Source of the DNA: Streptomyces sp. PT12
Lineage (GTDB): Bacteria > Actinomycetota > Actinomycetes > Streptomycetales > Streptomycetaceae
Direction: 5' to 3'
Assembly: GCF_003311645.1 (NCBI RefSeq)
Contig: NZ_QEST01000272.1
Coordinates: 62,001 to 126,000 of the forward strand
Length of the DNA: 64,000 nucleotides
Below, piece by piece: positions 23,974 to 32,921 of the stretch. Position 1 is the stretch's first letter; each line of letters starts with the position of its first letter. A program made the translations under genes and the position numbers. The notes beneath the pieces were generated by a model. The model ran no database searches and had not been told where the DNA came from. It was given only the letters and a program-made list of their open reading frames with translations.

Positions 23974-26823
23974 TCAGCCGAAATCCAGGCGGTCCACCCT
24001 GACCTGGCCCCTGAGGGTCAGGCGGACGTCGTGGACCCCCGCGGGCGGCCCTGGCAGCTCGGCGGTCACCGTCGTCCAGGCGTAGCGGTCGCCGGTGGAC
24101 GGGACGCGCAGCGTGACGCGGCAGCCGGTGCCTGGGACGCGCAGCTCGACCGTGGCGCTCCCCGGCTCGGCGCGGGCCGCCCGCAGCCGCACCTCGCGCG
24201 CGCCCGCGCCGAAGTCGCAGCGCCTGAACAGCAGCTCGCCCGGCGCCTCGGCGCCAGCGGCGACGGCGTCGCCCGACACCCGCGTGGTGTCGACGAGTTC
24301 GGTGCCCTCGCTCTCGTCCCAGTCGGCGGCGGCGAGCCCCGCGGTCATCACGGGCCTTGGCCCAGGGCGTTCGCCCTCCACCGTCAGCCCGGCCACCACC
24401 CGCGGGTCGCCGCTGGACGCGCCGGCGGCCACGGTGTACGCGCCCGGCTCGACGCACCAGCGGCCGTGCGCGACGTCCCAGAAGCCCAGCGCCTCGTCCG
24501 CGGGCACGGCGAACGTCACCTCCCGGCTCTCCCCAGGCGCCAGATGGATCCTCCGGTGCCCGGCCAGCCAGCGGTGCGGGCGCGGCACGCTCGGCGCGAC
24601 GGCGGAGAGATACAGCTGCGCCACCTCGTCGCCCGCCACCGCGCCCGTGTTGGTCACCCTCACCGTGGCGGTCAGCGTTCCGTCCACGACCTCGGCCGCG
24701 AGGTCCGCGTAGCCGAACGCCGTGTACGAAAGGCCGTGGCCGAACGGGTAGAGCGGCGCGCCGTCGTGGTACAGATACGTGGCGCGCGCCGTGATCAGGT
24801 CGTAGTCCAGCAGCCCCGGCAGGTCCTCGTCCCGCGCGTACCACGTCTGGGGCAGCCGCCCCCCGGGCGAGACGTCCCCGCACAGCACCCGCGCCAGCGC
24901 CTCGCCCGCGGCCTGCCCGCCGTGCGCGGTCCACAGCAGCGCGGGCAGCGCCGCGTCCGCCTCGGGCACGGCGTACGGGTACGACGAGACCAGCACGAGC
25001 GCGGTGCGCGGGTTGGCGGCGTGCGCGGCGCGCCACAGCGCCTCCTGGCGCGGCGGCAGGGCCAGCGTCGAACGGTCCTCGGTCTCCCGGCCGTTGATGT
25101 GCGGGTCGTTGCCCGCCACCACCAGGACGACATCGGCGGCCGCGGCAGCGGCGCGCACCGCGTCCTCGCCCCGCTCGACGGTCTCGACGTGGAAGGGCTC
25201 GCCCCGCCCGCCCACCGTCAGCTCCCCGTCGGCCACGCCCACCAGGCCGCCGGTGCCACGGTGCCGCAGCAGGTGCGCGTCGCCGCGCGGCTCGAGCGTG
25301 AACGTCTCCCGCACCACCCAGCCGCCAGGCCGCTCCGCCGAGGCCCGCACCAGGCCGTCCTCGGCGACCGACAGATACCGCCCGTCGGGCGCCCGCAGCG
25401 TGAGCACGCCATGGCCCCAGTCGGTCAGGGTGAACGGTGTGGCGCCCGGGGCGGGGCCCACGGTCAGCGGCGGCAGGTCGGTGCGGCCGCCAAGTAGCGC
25501 GGGGTCGAGCGCGGCGGCCTGGCCGCCCGCCCCGGTGTCCCCCTCCGCGGTCTCGGGCACGGTGACCCAGCCGCCGCCCGTCCGCAGCCGCACGACGTCC
25601 GCGCCCTCGGCGAACTCGGCCGAGGCGATGGCCGGGTGGGCCCGCAGCCCGGCCAGCGGGGTGGTGCGGCGCAGCAGCGCGCCGCTGTACCAGTCGAGCT
25701 TCACCTCGTCGGCCAGCGGCCCCACCACGGCGATCCGGGCGCCGGGGCGCAGCGGCAGCAGCCCGTCGTTCTTGAGCAGCACCACCGCCTGCTCGGCGGC
25801 GGTCAGCGCCAGCGCGCGGTGCTCGGGGGTGTCGAAGGCGGCCTCGTCGTCGAAGGGGTCGGGTCCGGGGTCGAACGCGCCGAGCCGGATGCGCATCGCC
25901 AGCAGCCGCGCGGCCGCGGCGTCGATGTCGGCCCGGGTGATCAGGCCGCGCTCCAGCGCCGCGGTCAGCCGCGCCACGGTGGGCGCCGCGTCGGTGCCGT
26001 GGTCGGTGAAGCTGTCCACGCCCGCGGTGAGTGCGGCCGCCAACCCCTGTACGTGGTCGGGGAGATAGCCCTGGGAACCGGCGATGTTGCTGGGCGCGTA
26101 GGCGTCGGAGCAGACCACGAGCGGCAGGTCGGTCCAGGTGCGCAGGGCGCTCGCCAGCAGGGGGGAGAGGTGGTTGGGGCGGCCGTTGACCAGGTTGTAG
26201 GCGGGCATCACCCCGGCGACGGCGCCCGCGCGCACGGGGCCGCGGAAGGCGGGCAGCTCGTACTCGTGCAGCACGCGGGGGCGCAGCGACGTGGAGGCGG
26301 TGTCGCGGTCGCGCTCGTGGTTGTGGGCCAGCCAGTGCTTGAGCACGGGCGCGGTGCGCCAGCGCTCGGGGTGGTCGCCGCGCAGGCCGCGCGTGTAGGC
26401 GGTGGCCAGCGCGGCGGTCAGCCGCGGGTCCTCGGAGTAGCCCTCCTCGTTCCTGCCCCACAGCGGGTGGCGCAGCGGATTGATCGTGGGGGCCCAGACA
26501 TTGAGGCCCACCCGGGGGTCGGCGGCGCGCATCGCGCGGATCTCGCGGCCCACCGCCTCGCCGACGCGGCGCAGCAGGGCGTCGTTCCAGGTGGCGCCGA
26601 GGCCCACCGCCTGCGGGAAGACGGTGGCCGGCCCCATCCAGGCGACCCCGTGCAGCGCCTCCTGCCCCGTGCGGAACGCGGGCATGCCCAACCGCTCGAC
26701 GGCGGGGGCGTGTTGGTGGAGCATCGAGATCCGCTCCGCGGGCGTGAGCCGCGCCAGCAGATCGGCGGTCCTCGCCTCGGCGCCGAGGCCGGGGTCGCGG
26801 AAGGGCGGGGGGCTTGCGGTCAC
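23974..26823 (-). CDS. Glycoside hydrolase family 3 beta-glycosidase, multidomain
   Basis: A 949-residue enzyme with no signal peptide, so probably cytoplasmic. Order: GH3 N-terminal barrel (residues ~20-320, with NVWAPTINPLRHPLWGRNEEGYSE-type sequence and HNHERDR), GH3 C-terminal domain split by a ~150-residue beta-trefoil-like insert (residues ~420-560; DWGHGVLTLRAPDGRYLSVA), a fibronectin-III-like domain (~720-800), and a C-terminal CBM6-like beta sandwich (~830-949). The nucleophile should be Asp240 in VVCSDAYAPSN; most relatives have SDW there. It probably trims imported oligosaccharides. Its promoter overlaps a perfect GAAGCGCTTC-type operator, and it diverges from the sugar-importer operon. 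Confidence 0.88.
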   Translation of the reverse strand: MTASPPPFRDPGLGAEARTADLLARLTPAERISMLHQHAPAVERLGMPAFRTGQEALHGVAWMGPATVFPQAVGLGATWNDALLRRVGEAVGREIRAMRAADPRVGLNVWAPTINPLRHPLWGRNEEGYSEDPRLTAALATAYTRGLRGDHPERWRTAPVLKHWLAHNHERDRDTASTSLRPRVLHEYELPAFRGPVRAGAVAGVMPAYNLVNGRPNHLSPLLASALRTWTDLPLVVCSDAYAPSNIAGSQGYLPDHVQGLAAALTAGVDSFTDHGTDAAPTVARLTAALERGLITRADIDAAAARLLAMRIRLGAFDPGPDPFDDEAAFDTPEHRALALTAAEQAVVLLKNDGLLPLRPGARIAVVGPLADEVKLDWYSGALLRRTTPLAGLRAHPAIASAEFAEGADVVRLRTGGGWVTVPETAEGDTGAGGQAAALDPALLGGRTDLPPLTVGPAPGATPFTLTDWGHGVLTLRAPDGRYLSVAEDGLVRASAERPGGWVVRETFTLEPRGDAHLLRHRGTGGLVGVADGELTVGGRGEPFHVETVERGEDAVRAAAAAADVVLVVAGNDPHINGRETEDRSTLALPPRQEALWRAAHAANPRTALVLVSSYPYAVPEADAALPALLWTAHGGQAAGEALARVLCGDVSPGGRLPQTWYARDEDLPGLLDYDLITARATYLYHDGAPLYPFGHGLSYTAFGYADLAAEVVDGTLTATVRVTNTGAVAGDEVAQLYLSAVAPSVPRPHRWLAGHRRIHLAPGESREVTFAVPADEALGFWDVAHGRWCVEPGAYTVAAGASSGDPRVVAGLTVEGERPGPRPVMTAGLAAADWDESEGTELVDTTRVSGDAVAAGAEAPGELLFRRCDFGAGAREVRLRAARAEPGSATVELRVPGTGCRVTLRVPSTGDRYAWTTVTAELPGPPAGVHDVRLTLRGQVRVDRLDFG

Positions 26824-26909
26824 GGGCGGTCCCGGAGTCGGCGGCGGCTGGCGGCGCTTGCGAAGGGCGCGGCGCCGCCCACGCGTCCCACGGTGGGAAC
26901 GGGCCGCCT

Positions 26910-26951
26910 TCGAAGCGCTTCGATGCTGATTTCCCGTGCTCGTCCTGTCAA
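26910..26951 (-). promoter_or_regulatory. GH3 promoter with overlapping LacI operator
   Basis: On the minus strand, -35 TTGACA (26951-26946) and -10 CAGCAT (26928-26923) are 17 bases apart. Directly downstream is the perfect 14-bp palindrome TCGAAGCGCTTCGA (26910-26923), covering the expected start site. Bound repressor would block initiation. A second hyphenated palindrome, TCCCAC-G-GTGGGA (26886-26898), lies further downstream in the leader. Confidence 0.75.
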
Positions 26952-27052
26952 GGGACCGTCCGTCAACTGCGGGCGGATTCCCGGAATCTTCGGGGGCAAC
27001 GCCGGGCCGACGGGCTCATGGGAGCGCGCCCATTTTTCTGTCGTCCCAGGGC

Positions 27053-27102
27053 TTGTGCCGCCCGCTGACCCGTCTTAGCCTCAGCGGACATCGAAGCGCT
27101 TC
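27053..27102 (+). promoter_or_regulatory. Sugar-importer operon promoter with LacI operator
   Basis: -35 TTGTGC (27053-27058) and -10 TAGCCT (27076-27081) have a 17-base spacer. The operator core GAAGCGCTTC (27093-27102) begins a few bases after the expected start site, a classic roadblock position. The rest of the 26824-27153 intergenic region holds only the divergent GH3 promoter and ribosome sites. Confidence 0.72.
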
Positions 27103-27153
27103 ACCTAGGGGCGCTCCGGCCTGCGCCGTCGCGAGCCACGAAGGGTTGCCGCC

Positions 27154-28827
27154 ATGCCCAACTCCCCGTCAGGACTGAGTCGCAGACGCTTTCTCGCCTC
27201 GTCGGCCGCGGTGGCGGCGGCGACCGCGGGCGGCCTTCCGCTGCTGACCGCCTGCGGCGGCGACGGGGGCGGCTCGGGCGGCGGCGAGGGCCGGGCCAGC
27301 GAGGAGCAACTGCGCGACATCCTGCCGACGTTCCGCGCCTCCGAGTCCGCCGTCGCGCCCGATATCCCCGGCGAGAACGGCGTGAGCCCCGGCTACACCA
27401 CCTGGCTCCCCACCGGCGAGCTTGGCGTCTCGGTGCCCGAACCCCGCGGCGGCGGCGGCTCGTTCAGCGCCATGACCCCGCTGTGGGGCACCCCGCCCTC
27501 GCGCGGCAACGCGTTCTGGACCGCCATGGACGAGGCCATCGGCGTGAGCATCGACTGGCAGACGCAGGACGGCAACACCTATGGCGAGAAGCTCGGCGCC
27601 GTGCTCGCGGGCAGCGACATTCCCGACCTGGTGTGCGTACCGGGCTGGGAGCTGACGGGGCAGATACCGCAGGCCATCGCGAGCCGCTTCGCCGACCTCG
27701 GCCCCTACCTCTCGGGCGACGCCGTCCTCGACTACCCCAACCTCGCCGCGATCCCGACCCCCGCCTGGGAGTCCTCCGTCTTCGGCGGCGCGCTGCGCGG
27801 ACTGCCGATGCCCGCGCCCACCATCGGCAGCGTGGTGCCCTACTACCGGCAGGACGTCTTCGACGCCAACGGCTGGCAACCGCCCACGTCGCCCGGCGAA
27901 TTCCTCGACCTCTGCCGGGAGATCACCTCGGCCCGCAACCGGGTGTGGGCGTGCGAGGACATGAAGTGGTCCGCGTTCATCATCTTCGGCGTCCTGCCAG
28001 AGAAGCCCCGCTACTGGATGCGCGGCGACGACGGCAGGCTCGTCAACCGCTACGAGACCGACGCCTACCTCGAGGCCCTCGAGTGGACCAGGTCCCTCTA
28101 CGCGGCCGAGGTCGTCCACCCCGACGCGGTCGCCGTCTCGGGCGACGCCGCCCAGCGCTTCACCGCGGGCGAATCGCTCATCTGGAACACCGGCGACGGC
28201 ACATGGCACGTCACCACCGTCGAACAGCGCGCCACCAACCCCGACTTCCACATGAACGCCTTCGACTACTTCGGCGCGGGCGGCAACGACCCCGTGCTGT
28301 ACGCGGCCAACGGCGCGGGGATCTGGACGTTCCTCAACAAGAACCTCTCCGAGGAGCGTATCCGCGAGGCGCTCCACATCGCCGACTTCACCGCCGCGCC
28401 CTACGGCACCCGCGAACAGCGCCTGCGCGCCTACGGGATCGAGGGCACCCACTGGACCGTCGAGAACGGCCTGCCCACCCGCACACCGCAGGGCGAGGAG
28501 GAGGTCGTCCCCGAGACCTACCCGTTCATCGCCACCGCGGGCCATGTCATCGCCCACCCCGACACCCCCGAGGTCGTCGAGGACTGGACGGGCTGGCAGG
28601 CCCGGCAGATGCCGTATGTCCAGGAGGGCCTTTTCCACGGCCGCCAGATCCAGGAGCCCGCCCGGCTCACCAACCTCAACGACGGCTTCGAGGACCTGGA
28701 GGACGACGTCGTCCGCGGCCGTCAGTCGATCGACGACCTGCGCGAAGCCGTCGCCGAGTGGCGCCGCAACGGCGGCGACGAACTGCGCGACTTCTACCAG
28801 GAGCTGCTCGACACGGAAGGCGCCTGA
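27154..28827 (+). CDS. Carbohydrate ABC transporter substrate-binding lipoprotein (LplA type), Tat-exported
   Basis: A 557-residue solute-binding lipoprotein. A twin-arginine signal (SRRRFLAS, residues 9-16) is followed by a hydrophobic stretch and lipobox LTAC with Cys34, then a Gly-rich linker. The mature part resembles the long LplA/LipO-type binding proteins that serve complex polysaccharide importers. Many Trp and Tyr residues (MKWSAF, RYWMR, WNTGDGTWH) fit carbohydrate stacking. It is the first gene of an operon with two permeases, GH42 and GH12, behind a LacI operator. No ATPase is encoded in the operon. AAGGG lies eight bases before ATG 27154. Confidence 0.88.
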   Translation: MPNSPSGLSRRRFLASSAAVAAATAGGLPLLTACGGDGGGSGGGEGRASEEQLRDILPTFRASESAVAPDIPGENGVSPGYTTWLPTGELGVSVPEPRGGGGSFSAMTPLWGTPPSRGNAFWTAMDEAIGVSIDWQTQDGNTYGEKLGAVLAGSDIPDLVCVPGWELTGQIPQAIASRFADLGPYLSGDAVLDYPNLAAIPTPAWESSVFGGALRGLPMPAPTIGSVVPYYRQDVFDANGWQPPTSPGEFLDLCREITSARNRVWACEDMKWSAFIIFGVLPEKPRYWMRGDDGRLVNRYETDAYLEALEWTRSLYAAEVVHPDAVAVSGDAAQRFTAGESLIWNTGDGTWHVTTVEQRATNPDFHMNAFDYFGAGGNDPVLYAANGAGIWTFLNKNLSEERIREALHIADFTAAPYGTREQRLRAYGIEGTHWTVENGLPTRTPQGEEEVVPETYPFIATAGHVIAHPDTPEVVEDWTGWQARQMPYVQEGLFHGRQIQEPARLTNLNDGFEDLEDDVVRGRQSIDDLREAVAEWRRNGGDELRDFYQELLDTEGA

Positions 28828-28829
28828 CG

Positions 28830-29882
28830 GTGGCGCGCGACCAGCGCGTCGCGGAGCCGCCGGTGGAGCCGCCCACCGAGGCGCGGCCCGGCGCGTCAGG
28901 CCCGCAGGACCCGCCCGGCGCGCCAGGCCCGCGGGAGCGGCGGCGCGGCGGGATGCGCCTGACCCACCGGCTGCGCCGCGACGGCGCCCTGATCCTGATG
29001 ACGCTGCCCGCGCTCGCGCTGCTCGTGGTCTTCGCGTACATCCCGATCGCGGGCAACGTCATCGCGTTCCAGTTCTACAGCCCCTACGCGGGCGACGGCT
29101 TCATCGACTCGATGGCCAACAGCGCCTGGACGGGGCTGGAGAACTTCGAACGCCTCCTGGACGACCGGGACTTCTGGAACGCCGTCCGCAACACCCTGAT
29201 GTTCTCCTCGCTCCAGCTGCTGTTCTACTTCCCCGTCCCCATCGCCCTCGCCCTGCTCATCAACAGCGTGCTGCACAGCAAGGTCAGGGCCTGGTCCCAG
29301 GCCGTCCTGTACCTGCCGCACTTCTTCTCCTGGGTGCTGGTCATCACCGTCTTCCAGCAGATGTTCGGCGGCGCGGGCCTGGTCGCCCAGCTGCTGCGCG
29401 ACTGGGGGCTCGCCGACAGCTTCGACCTCATGACCGACCCCGGCTTCTTCAAGTGGCTCATCACCGCCCAGGTGATGTGGAAGGACGCGGGCTGGGGCAT
29501 CATCGTCTTCCTCGCCGCGCTCTCCACGGTCAACCAGGAGCTGTACGAGTCCGCCGCCGTGGACGGCGCGGGCCGCTGGCGCCGCATGTGGCACGTCACC
29601 CTGCCCGCCCTGCGCCCCGTGATCGCCCTGCTGCTGGTCCTCCAGGTCGGCAACATGCTGACCGTCGGCGGCGAGCAGTACCTCATCCAGCGCACGGCCG
29701 TGGGCCCGGGAGCCGCCGAGGTGCTCGACACCTATGTCTGGCACCGGGGCATCGAGGGCGGCGACTTCAGCTACGCGGCGGCCATCGGCATCGTCAAGGG
29801 CGTCTTCAGCCTGCTGCTCGTCCTGACCGCCAACCGAGTCGCCCACGCGATGGGCGAGCAGGGGGTGTACGCACGCCGATGA
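28830..29882 (+). CDS. Polysaccharide ABC transporter permease, LplB type
   Basis: A 350-residue permease. The first ~45 residues are a Pro/Arg-rich cytoplasmic extension, followed by six membrane helices (ILMTLPALALLVVFAYIPI onward). The EAA loop is YESAAVDGAGRWRRMWHVTLP. The sequence AYIPIAGNVIAFQFY is typical of LplB/YteP permeases that import large oligosaccharides. GTG 28830 starts two bases after the binding-protein stop, with GGAAGG at 28815-28820. Its stop overlaps the next permease start (ATGA). Confidence 0.88.
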   Translation: MARDQRVAEPPVEPPTEARPGASGPQDPPGAPGPRERRRGGMRLTHRLRRDGALILMTLPALALLVVFAYIPIAGNVIAFQFYSPYAGDGFIDSMANSAWTGLENFERLLDDRDFWNAVRNTLMFSSLQLLFYFPVPIALALLINSVLHSKVRAWSQAVLYLPHFFSWVLVITVFQQMFGGAGLVAQLLRDWGLADSFDLMTDPGFFKWLITAQVMWKDAGWGIIVFLAALSTVNQELYESAAVDGAGRWRRMWHVTLPALRPVIALLLVLQVGNMLTVGGEQYLIQRTAVGPGAAEVLDTYVWHRGIEGGDFSYAAAIGIVKGVFSLLLVLTANRVAHAMGEQGVYARR

Positions 29883-30865
29883 ACGCCACCGCCACGCGCG
29901 CCACGGGGAAACGCGCCCTCCGCCGCCCCACCGCACCCGCGACCGGGGGACCGCCGGGAGGGCGCGGACCACGGAGCGGCAGGCGCCCCGTGTGGGAGGA
30001 GCCGCCCACCCGCGTGGGCCTCACCGCCAAGGGCGCCATCCTCGCCATCGCGCTGCTCGCGATCCTCTTCCCGCTGTGGATCGTGGTCGTCACCAGCGTC
30101 TCCGACGCCCGCACCATCGCCGAGACCGGGGGCCTGGTCGTCTGGCCGAGGGGCGTCACCCTCGACGCCTACCGCGAGCTCCTCAGCGGGGGCGAGGTCT
30201 CCCGCGCCATGGTCGTCTCGATCGGCGTGACGGTGGTCGGCACGGCGTTCAGCATGGCCGTCTCCGTGCTCGCGGCGTACGGCCTGTCGCGCCTGGGCTC
30301 GCTCTGGCACCGGCCGATCCTGTTCACGCTGCTCGCCACCATGTTCTTCGGCGGCGCCGGGATCATCCCCACCTATCTGCTGATCCAGAGCCTCGGCCTG
30401 ATGAACACCTACGCGGCGCTCATCCTGCCCATGGCCGTCAACGTCTTCAACATCCTGGTGCTGAGGGCGTTCTTCATGAACGTCGGCCAGGAGATCATCG
30501 ACAGCGCCCGCATCGACGGGGCGGGCGAGTTCCGCATCCTGTGGCAGATCGTCCTGCCGCTCTCGCGCGCGGTGCTCGCCGTGATCTCGCTCTTCTACGC
30601 CGTCGCCTACTGGGGCAACTGGTTCGCCGGGTTCATCTACATCACCGACCAGGAGAAGCTGCCGCTCCAGAACGTGCTCCAGCAGATCGTCATCGGCAAC
30701 GAGCGCCCCGCGGGCATGGCCCAGGTCATCGGCACGGGCCAGATCCCCAGCATCGCCGTGCAGACCGCAGTGATGGTGCTGGCGCTGCTGCCGGTCGCGG
30801 TGCTCTCGCCGTTCGTCCAGCGCCATTTCAAGAAGGGCATGCTCATCGGCGCCGTCAAGGGCTGA
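29879..30865 (+). CDS. Carbohydrate ABC transporter permease, YtcP type
   Basis: A 328-residue permease partner. A basic, Pro-rich N-terminal tail (~40 residues) precedes six helices. The EAA loop is IIDSARIDGAGEFRILWQIVLPLS. MFFGGAGIIPTYLLIQSLG and the C-terminal VQRHFKKGMLIGAVKG are hallmarks of YtcP/LplC permeases. ATG 29879 overlaps the preceding stop by four bases, so the permeases are coupled. An ATPase must come from elsewhere; the orphan MalK-type protein at 15589-16935 is one candidate. Confidence 0.88.
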   Translation: MNATATRATGKRALRRPTAPATGGPPGGRGPRSGRRPVWEEPPTRVGLTAKGAILAIALLAILFPLWIVVVTSVSDARTIAETGGLVVWPRGVTLDAYRELLSGGEVSRAMVVSIGVTVVGTAFSMAVSVLAAYGLSRLGSLWHRPILFTLLATMFFGGAGIIPTYLLIQSLGLMNTYAALILPMAVNVFNILVLRAFFMNVGQEIIDSARIDGAGEFRILWQIVLPLSRAVLAVISLFYAVAYWGNWFAGFIYITDQEKLPLQNVLQQIVIGNERPAGMAQVIGTGQIPSIAVQTAVMVLALLPVAVLSPFVQRHFKKGMLIGAVKG

Positions 30866-30911
30866 GACACGGGACACCGAGGACGGGACACGGGGCCGGA
30901 AGGAGCGTGAC

Positions 30912-32921
30912 ATGGTCGGCCTGCACGACGCCACCAGAGGGCGGCTGCTCTACGGGGGCGACTACAACCCCGAGCAGTGGCCCGAGAGCGTCTGGGCCGA
31001 TGACGTCAGGCTGATGCGCGAGGCGGGCGTCACCCTCGCCACGGTCGGCGTCTTCTCCTGGGCCACCATCGAACCGACCCCCGGCGCCTACGAGTTCGGC
31101 TGGCTCGACCGCGTGCTCGACCTCCTGCACGACGCGGGTATCGGCGTCTGCCTCGCCACCCCCACCGCCGCGCCCCCTCCCTGGCTCGCCGCCCGCCACC
31201 CCGGCACGCTGCCGCGCGACGAGAACGGCACGGTGCTGTGGTACGGCTCGCGCAACCAGTTCTGCGCGTCGTCGCCCGAGTACCGCGACCACGCCGCCCG
31301 CGTCACCGAGGCTCTGGCCCGACGCTGCGCCGCGCACCCGGCGTTGCGCCTGTGGCACATCAACAACGAGTACGCGACCGCCTGCTGGTGCGACGCCACC
31401 GCCGCCCACTTCCGCGTCTGGCTGCGCGCCAGGTACGGCACGCTCGACGCCCTGAACACCGCGTGGGGGACGGCGTTCTGGAGCCAGCGCTACGCGGGCT
31501 GGGACGAGATCCTGCCGCCCCGCCGCGCGCCCTATCTCGTCAACCCCGCCCAGCGCCTCGACTTCCGCCGCTTCACCAGCGACGCGCTGCTGGAGTGCTT
31601 CACCGCCGAGCGGGACATCGTCGCCGCCCACAGTCCGGGCGTCCCGGTCACCACCAACTTCATGCCGCTGTTCGTCGGCCAGGACGGCTGGCGCTGGGCC
31701 GCCGAGGAGGACGTCGTCTCCGTCGACATCTACCCCGACCCCGCCGCGCCCCACGACGACCCCGCGGGCCCCGCGCACGGCGCCCTCGTCCAGGACCTCA
31801 CCCGCTCCCAGGCGGGCGGCCCCTGGGCGCTGATGGAGCAGGCCGCGTCCGCCGTCAGCTGGCGCCCCGTCAACCGTCCCAAGCCGCCAGGGCTGATGCG
31901 CCTGTGGTCCCTCCAGGCGGTGGCCCGCGGCGCCGACGCCCTGTGCTTCTTCCAGTGGCGCGCCTCGCGGCAGGGCAGCGAGAAGTTCCACTCGGCGATG
32001 CTCCCGCACAGCGGGCAACGCTCCCGGACCCACCGCGAGATACGCGCCCTCGGCGCCGAACTCCCGCGCCTGGCACCGGCCGTGGGCACCCGCACCCACG
32101 CGGACATCGCCGTGCTGCACGACTGGGACGCCTGGTGGTCCGCCGACCAGCCGGGGCGTCCCTCCGCCGAGGTCCGCTACCCCGAGCTGCTCGCCGCCTG
32201 GCACCACGCCCTGTGGCGCCGGAACCTCACGTGCGACCTCGCCCACCCCGAGGCCCCGCTCCAGGACTATCGGATGCTGGTTATCCCGCATCTGCCGCTC
32301 CTCACCGACGCCGCGCTCGACGGGCTCGACCGCTGGGTGCGCGACGGGGGGACTCTCGTGTGCGGCTTCTTCACCGGCGTCGTCGACGGCGACGACCGGG
32401 TGCGCGAGGGCGGCACCGACGCCCGGCTGCGCGCGGCGCTCGGCCTGGCGGCCGTCCACGAGTGGTGGCCGCTCGCCCCCGGCGCGACGGTCGGGCTCGA
32501 CGACGGGACGGCGGGCTCGGTCTGGAGCGAGGACGTCGAGCCCTCGGGCGCCGTGACCGTCGCCGCCTATGCGGAGGGCGAGCTCGCGGGGCGCCCCGCC
32601 ATCACCCGCCACCGCCATGGCGACGGCACCGCCTGGTATGTCTCGACCCTGCCCCAACCGGCCGCGCTCGCCGCGCTGCTGGCCGACGCCGCGCGGGGCG
32701 CGGGGGTCGCGCCCGCCCTGCCCGGCGCCCCCGAAGGGGTGGAGGCGGTGCGGCGCGGGGCGCTGCTCTTCGTCCTCAACCACACCCGCGCCCCCGCCGC
32801 CGTCCCCCTGTCCGCCCCCCACACGGACCTCCTGACCGGCACGACCCACCCGGCCACCCTCACGCTCGACGGCTTCGGGGTGGCCGTCCTGACCCCCCAC
32901 ACCCAAGGGAGCCGCACATGA
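30912..32921 (+). CDS. GH42 beta-galactosidase
   Basis: A 669-residue family 42 enzyme. The start (LLYGGDYNPEQWPESVWADD) is diagnostic. The acid/base is Glu153 in HINNEY and the nucleophile is probably Glu309 in ALMEQ. A Cys pair and nearby Cys/His (ATACWCD region) fit the zinc site of many GH42 proteins. Trimerisation and C-terminal beta domains follow. There is no signal peptide, so it acts on imported galactosides. GGAAGGAG precedes ATG 30912, and its stop overlaps the GH12 start (ATGA). With GH12 and GH3 it suggests breakdown of a galactose-decorated beta-glucan such as xyloglucan, which is an inference. Confidence 0.93.
   Translation: MVGLHDATRGRLLYGGDYNPEQWPESVWADDVRLMREAGVTLATVGVFSWATIEPTPGAYEFGWLDRVLDLLHDAGIGVCLATPTAAPPPWLAARHPGTLPRDENGTVLWYGSRNQFCASSPEYRDHAARVTEALARRCAAHPALRLWHINNEYATACWCDATAAHFRVWLRARYGTLDALNTAWGTAFWSQRYAGWDEILPPRRAPYLVNPAQRLDFRRFTSDALLECFTAERDIVAAHSPGVPVTTNFMPLFVGQDGWRWAAEEDVVSVDIYPDPAAPHDDPAGPAHGALVQDLTRSQAGGPWALMEQAASAVSWRPVNRPKPPGLMRLWSLQAVARGADALCFFQWRASRQGSEKFHSAMLPHSGQRSRTHREIRALGAELPRLAPAVGTRTHADIAVLHDWDAWWSADQPGRPSAEVRYPELLAAWHHALWRRNLTCDLAHPEAPLQDYRMLVIPHLPLLTDAALDGLDRWVRDGGTLVCGFFTGVVDGDDRVREGGTDARLRAALGLAAVHEWWPLAPGATVGLDDGTAGSVWSEDVEPSGAVTVAAYAEGELAGRPAITRHRHGDGTAWYVSTLPQPAALAALLADAARGAGVAPALPGAPEGVEAVRRGALLFVLNHTRAPAAVPLSAPHTDLLTGTTHPATLTLDGFGVAVLTPHTQGSRT

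Noticed and set aside
32279-32283. TTA in the GH42 gene
   Set aside because: The triplet at this place spans two codons (GTT ATC), so it is not a leucine codon in frame.
30855-32906. 683-residue open frame opposite the GH42 gene
   Set aside because: GH42 catalytic motifs and codon bias are on the plus strand; the opposite frame has only low-complexity sequence.
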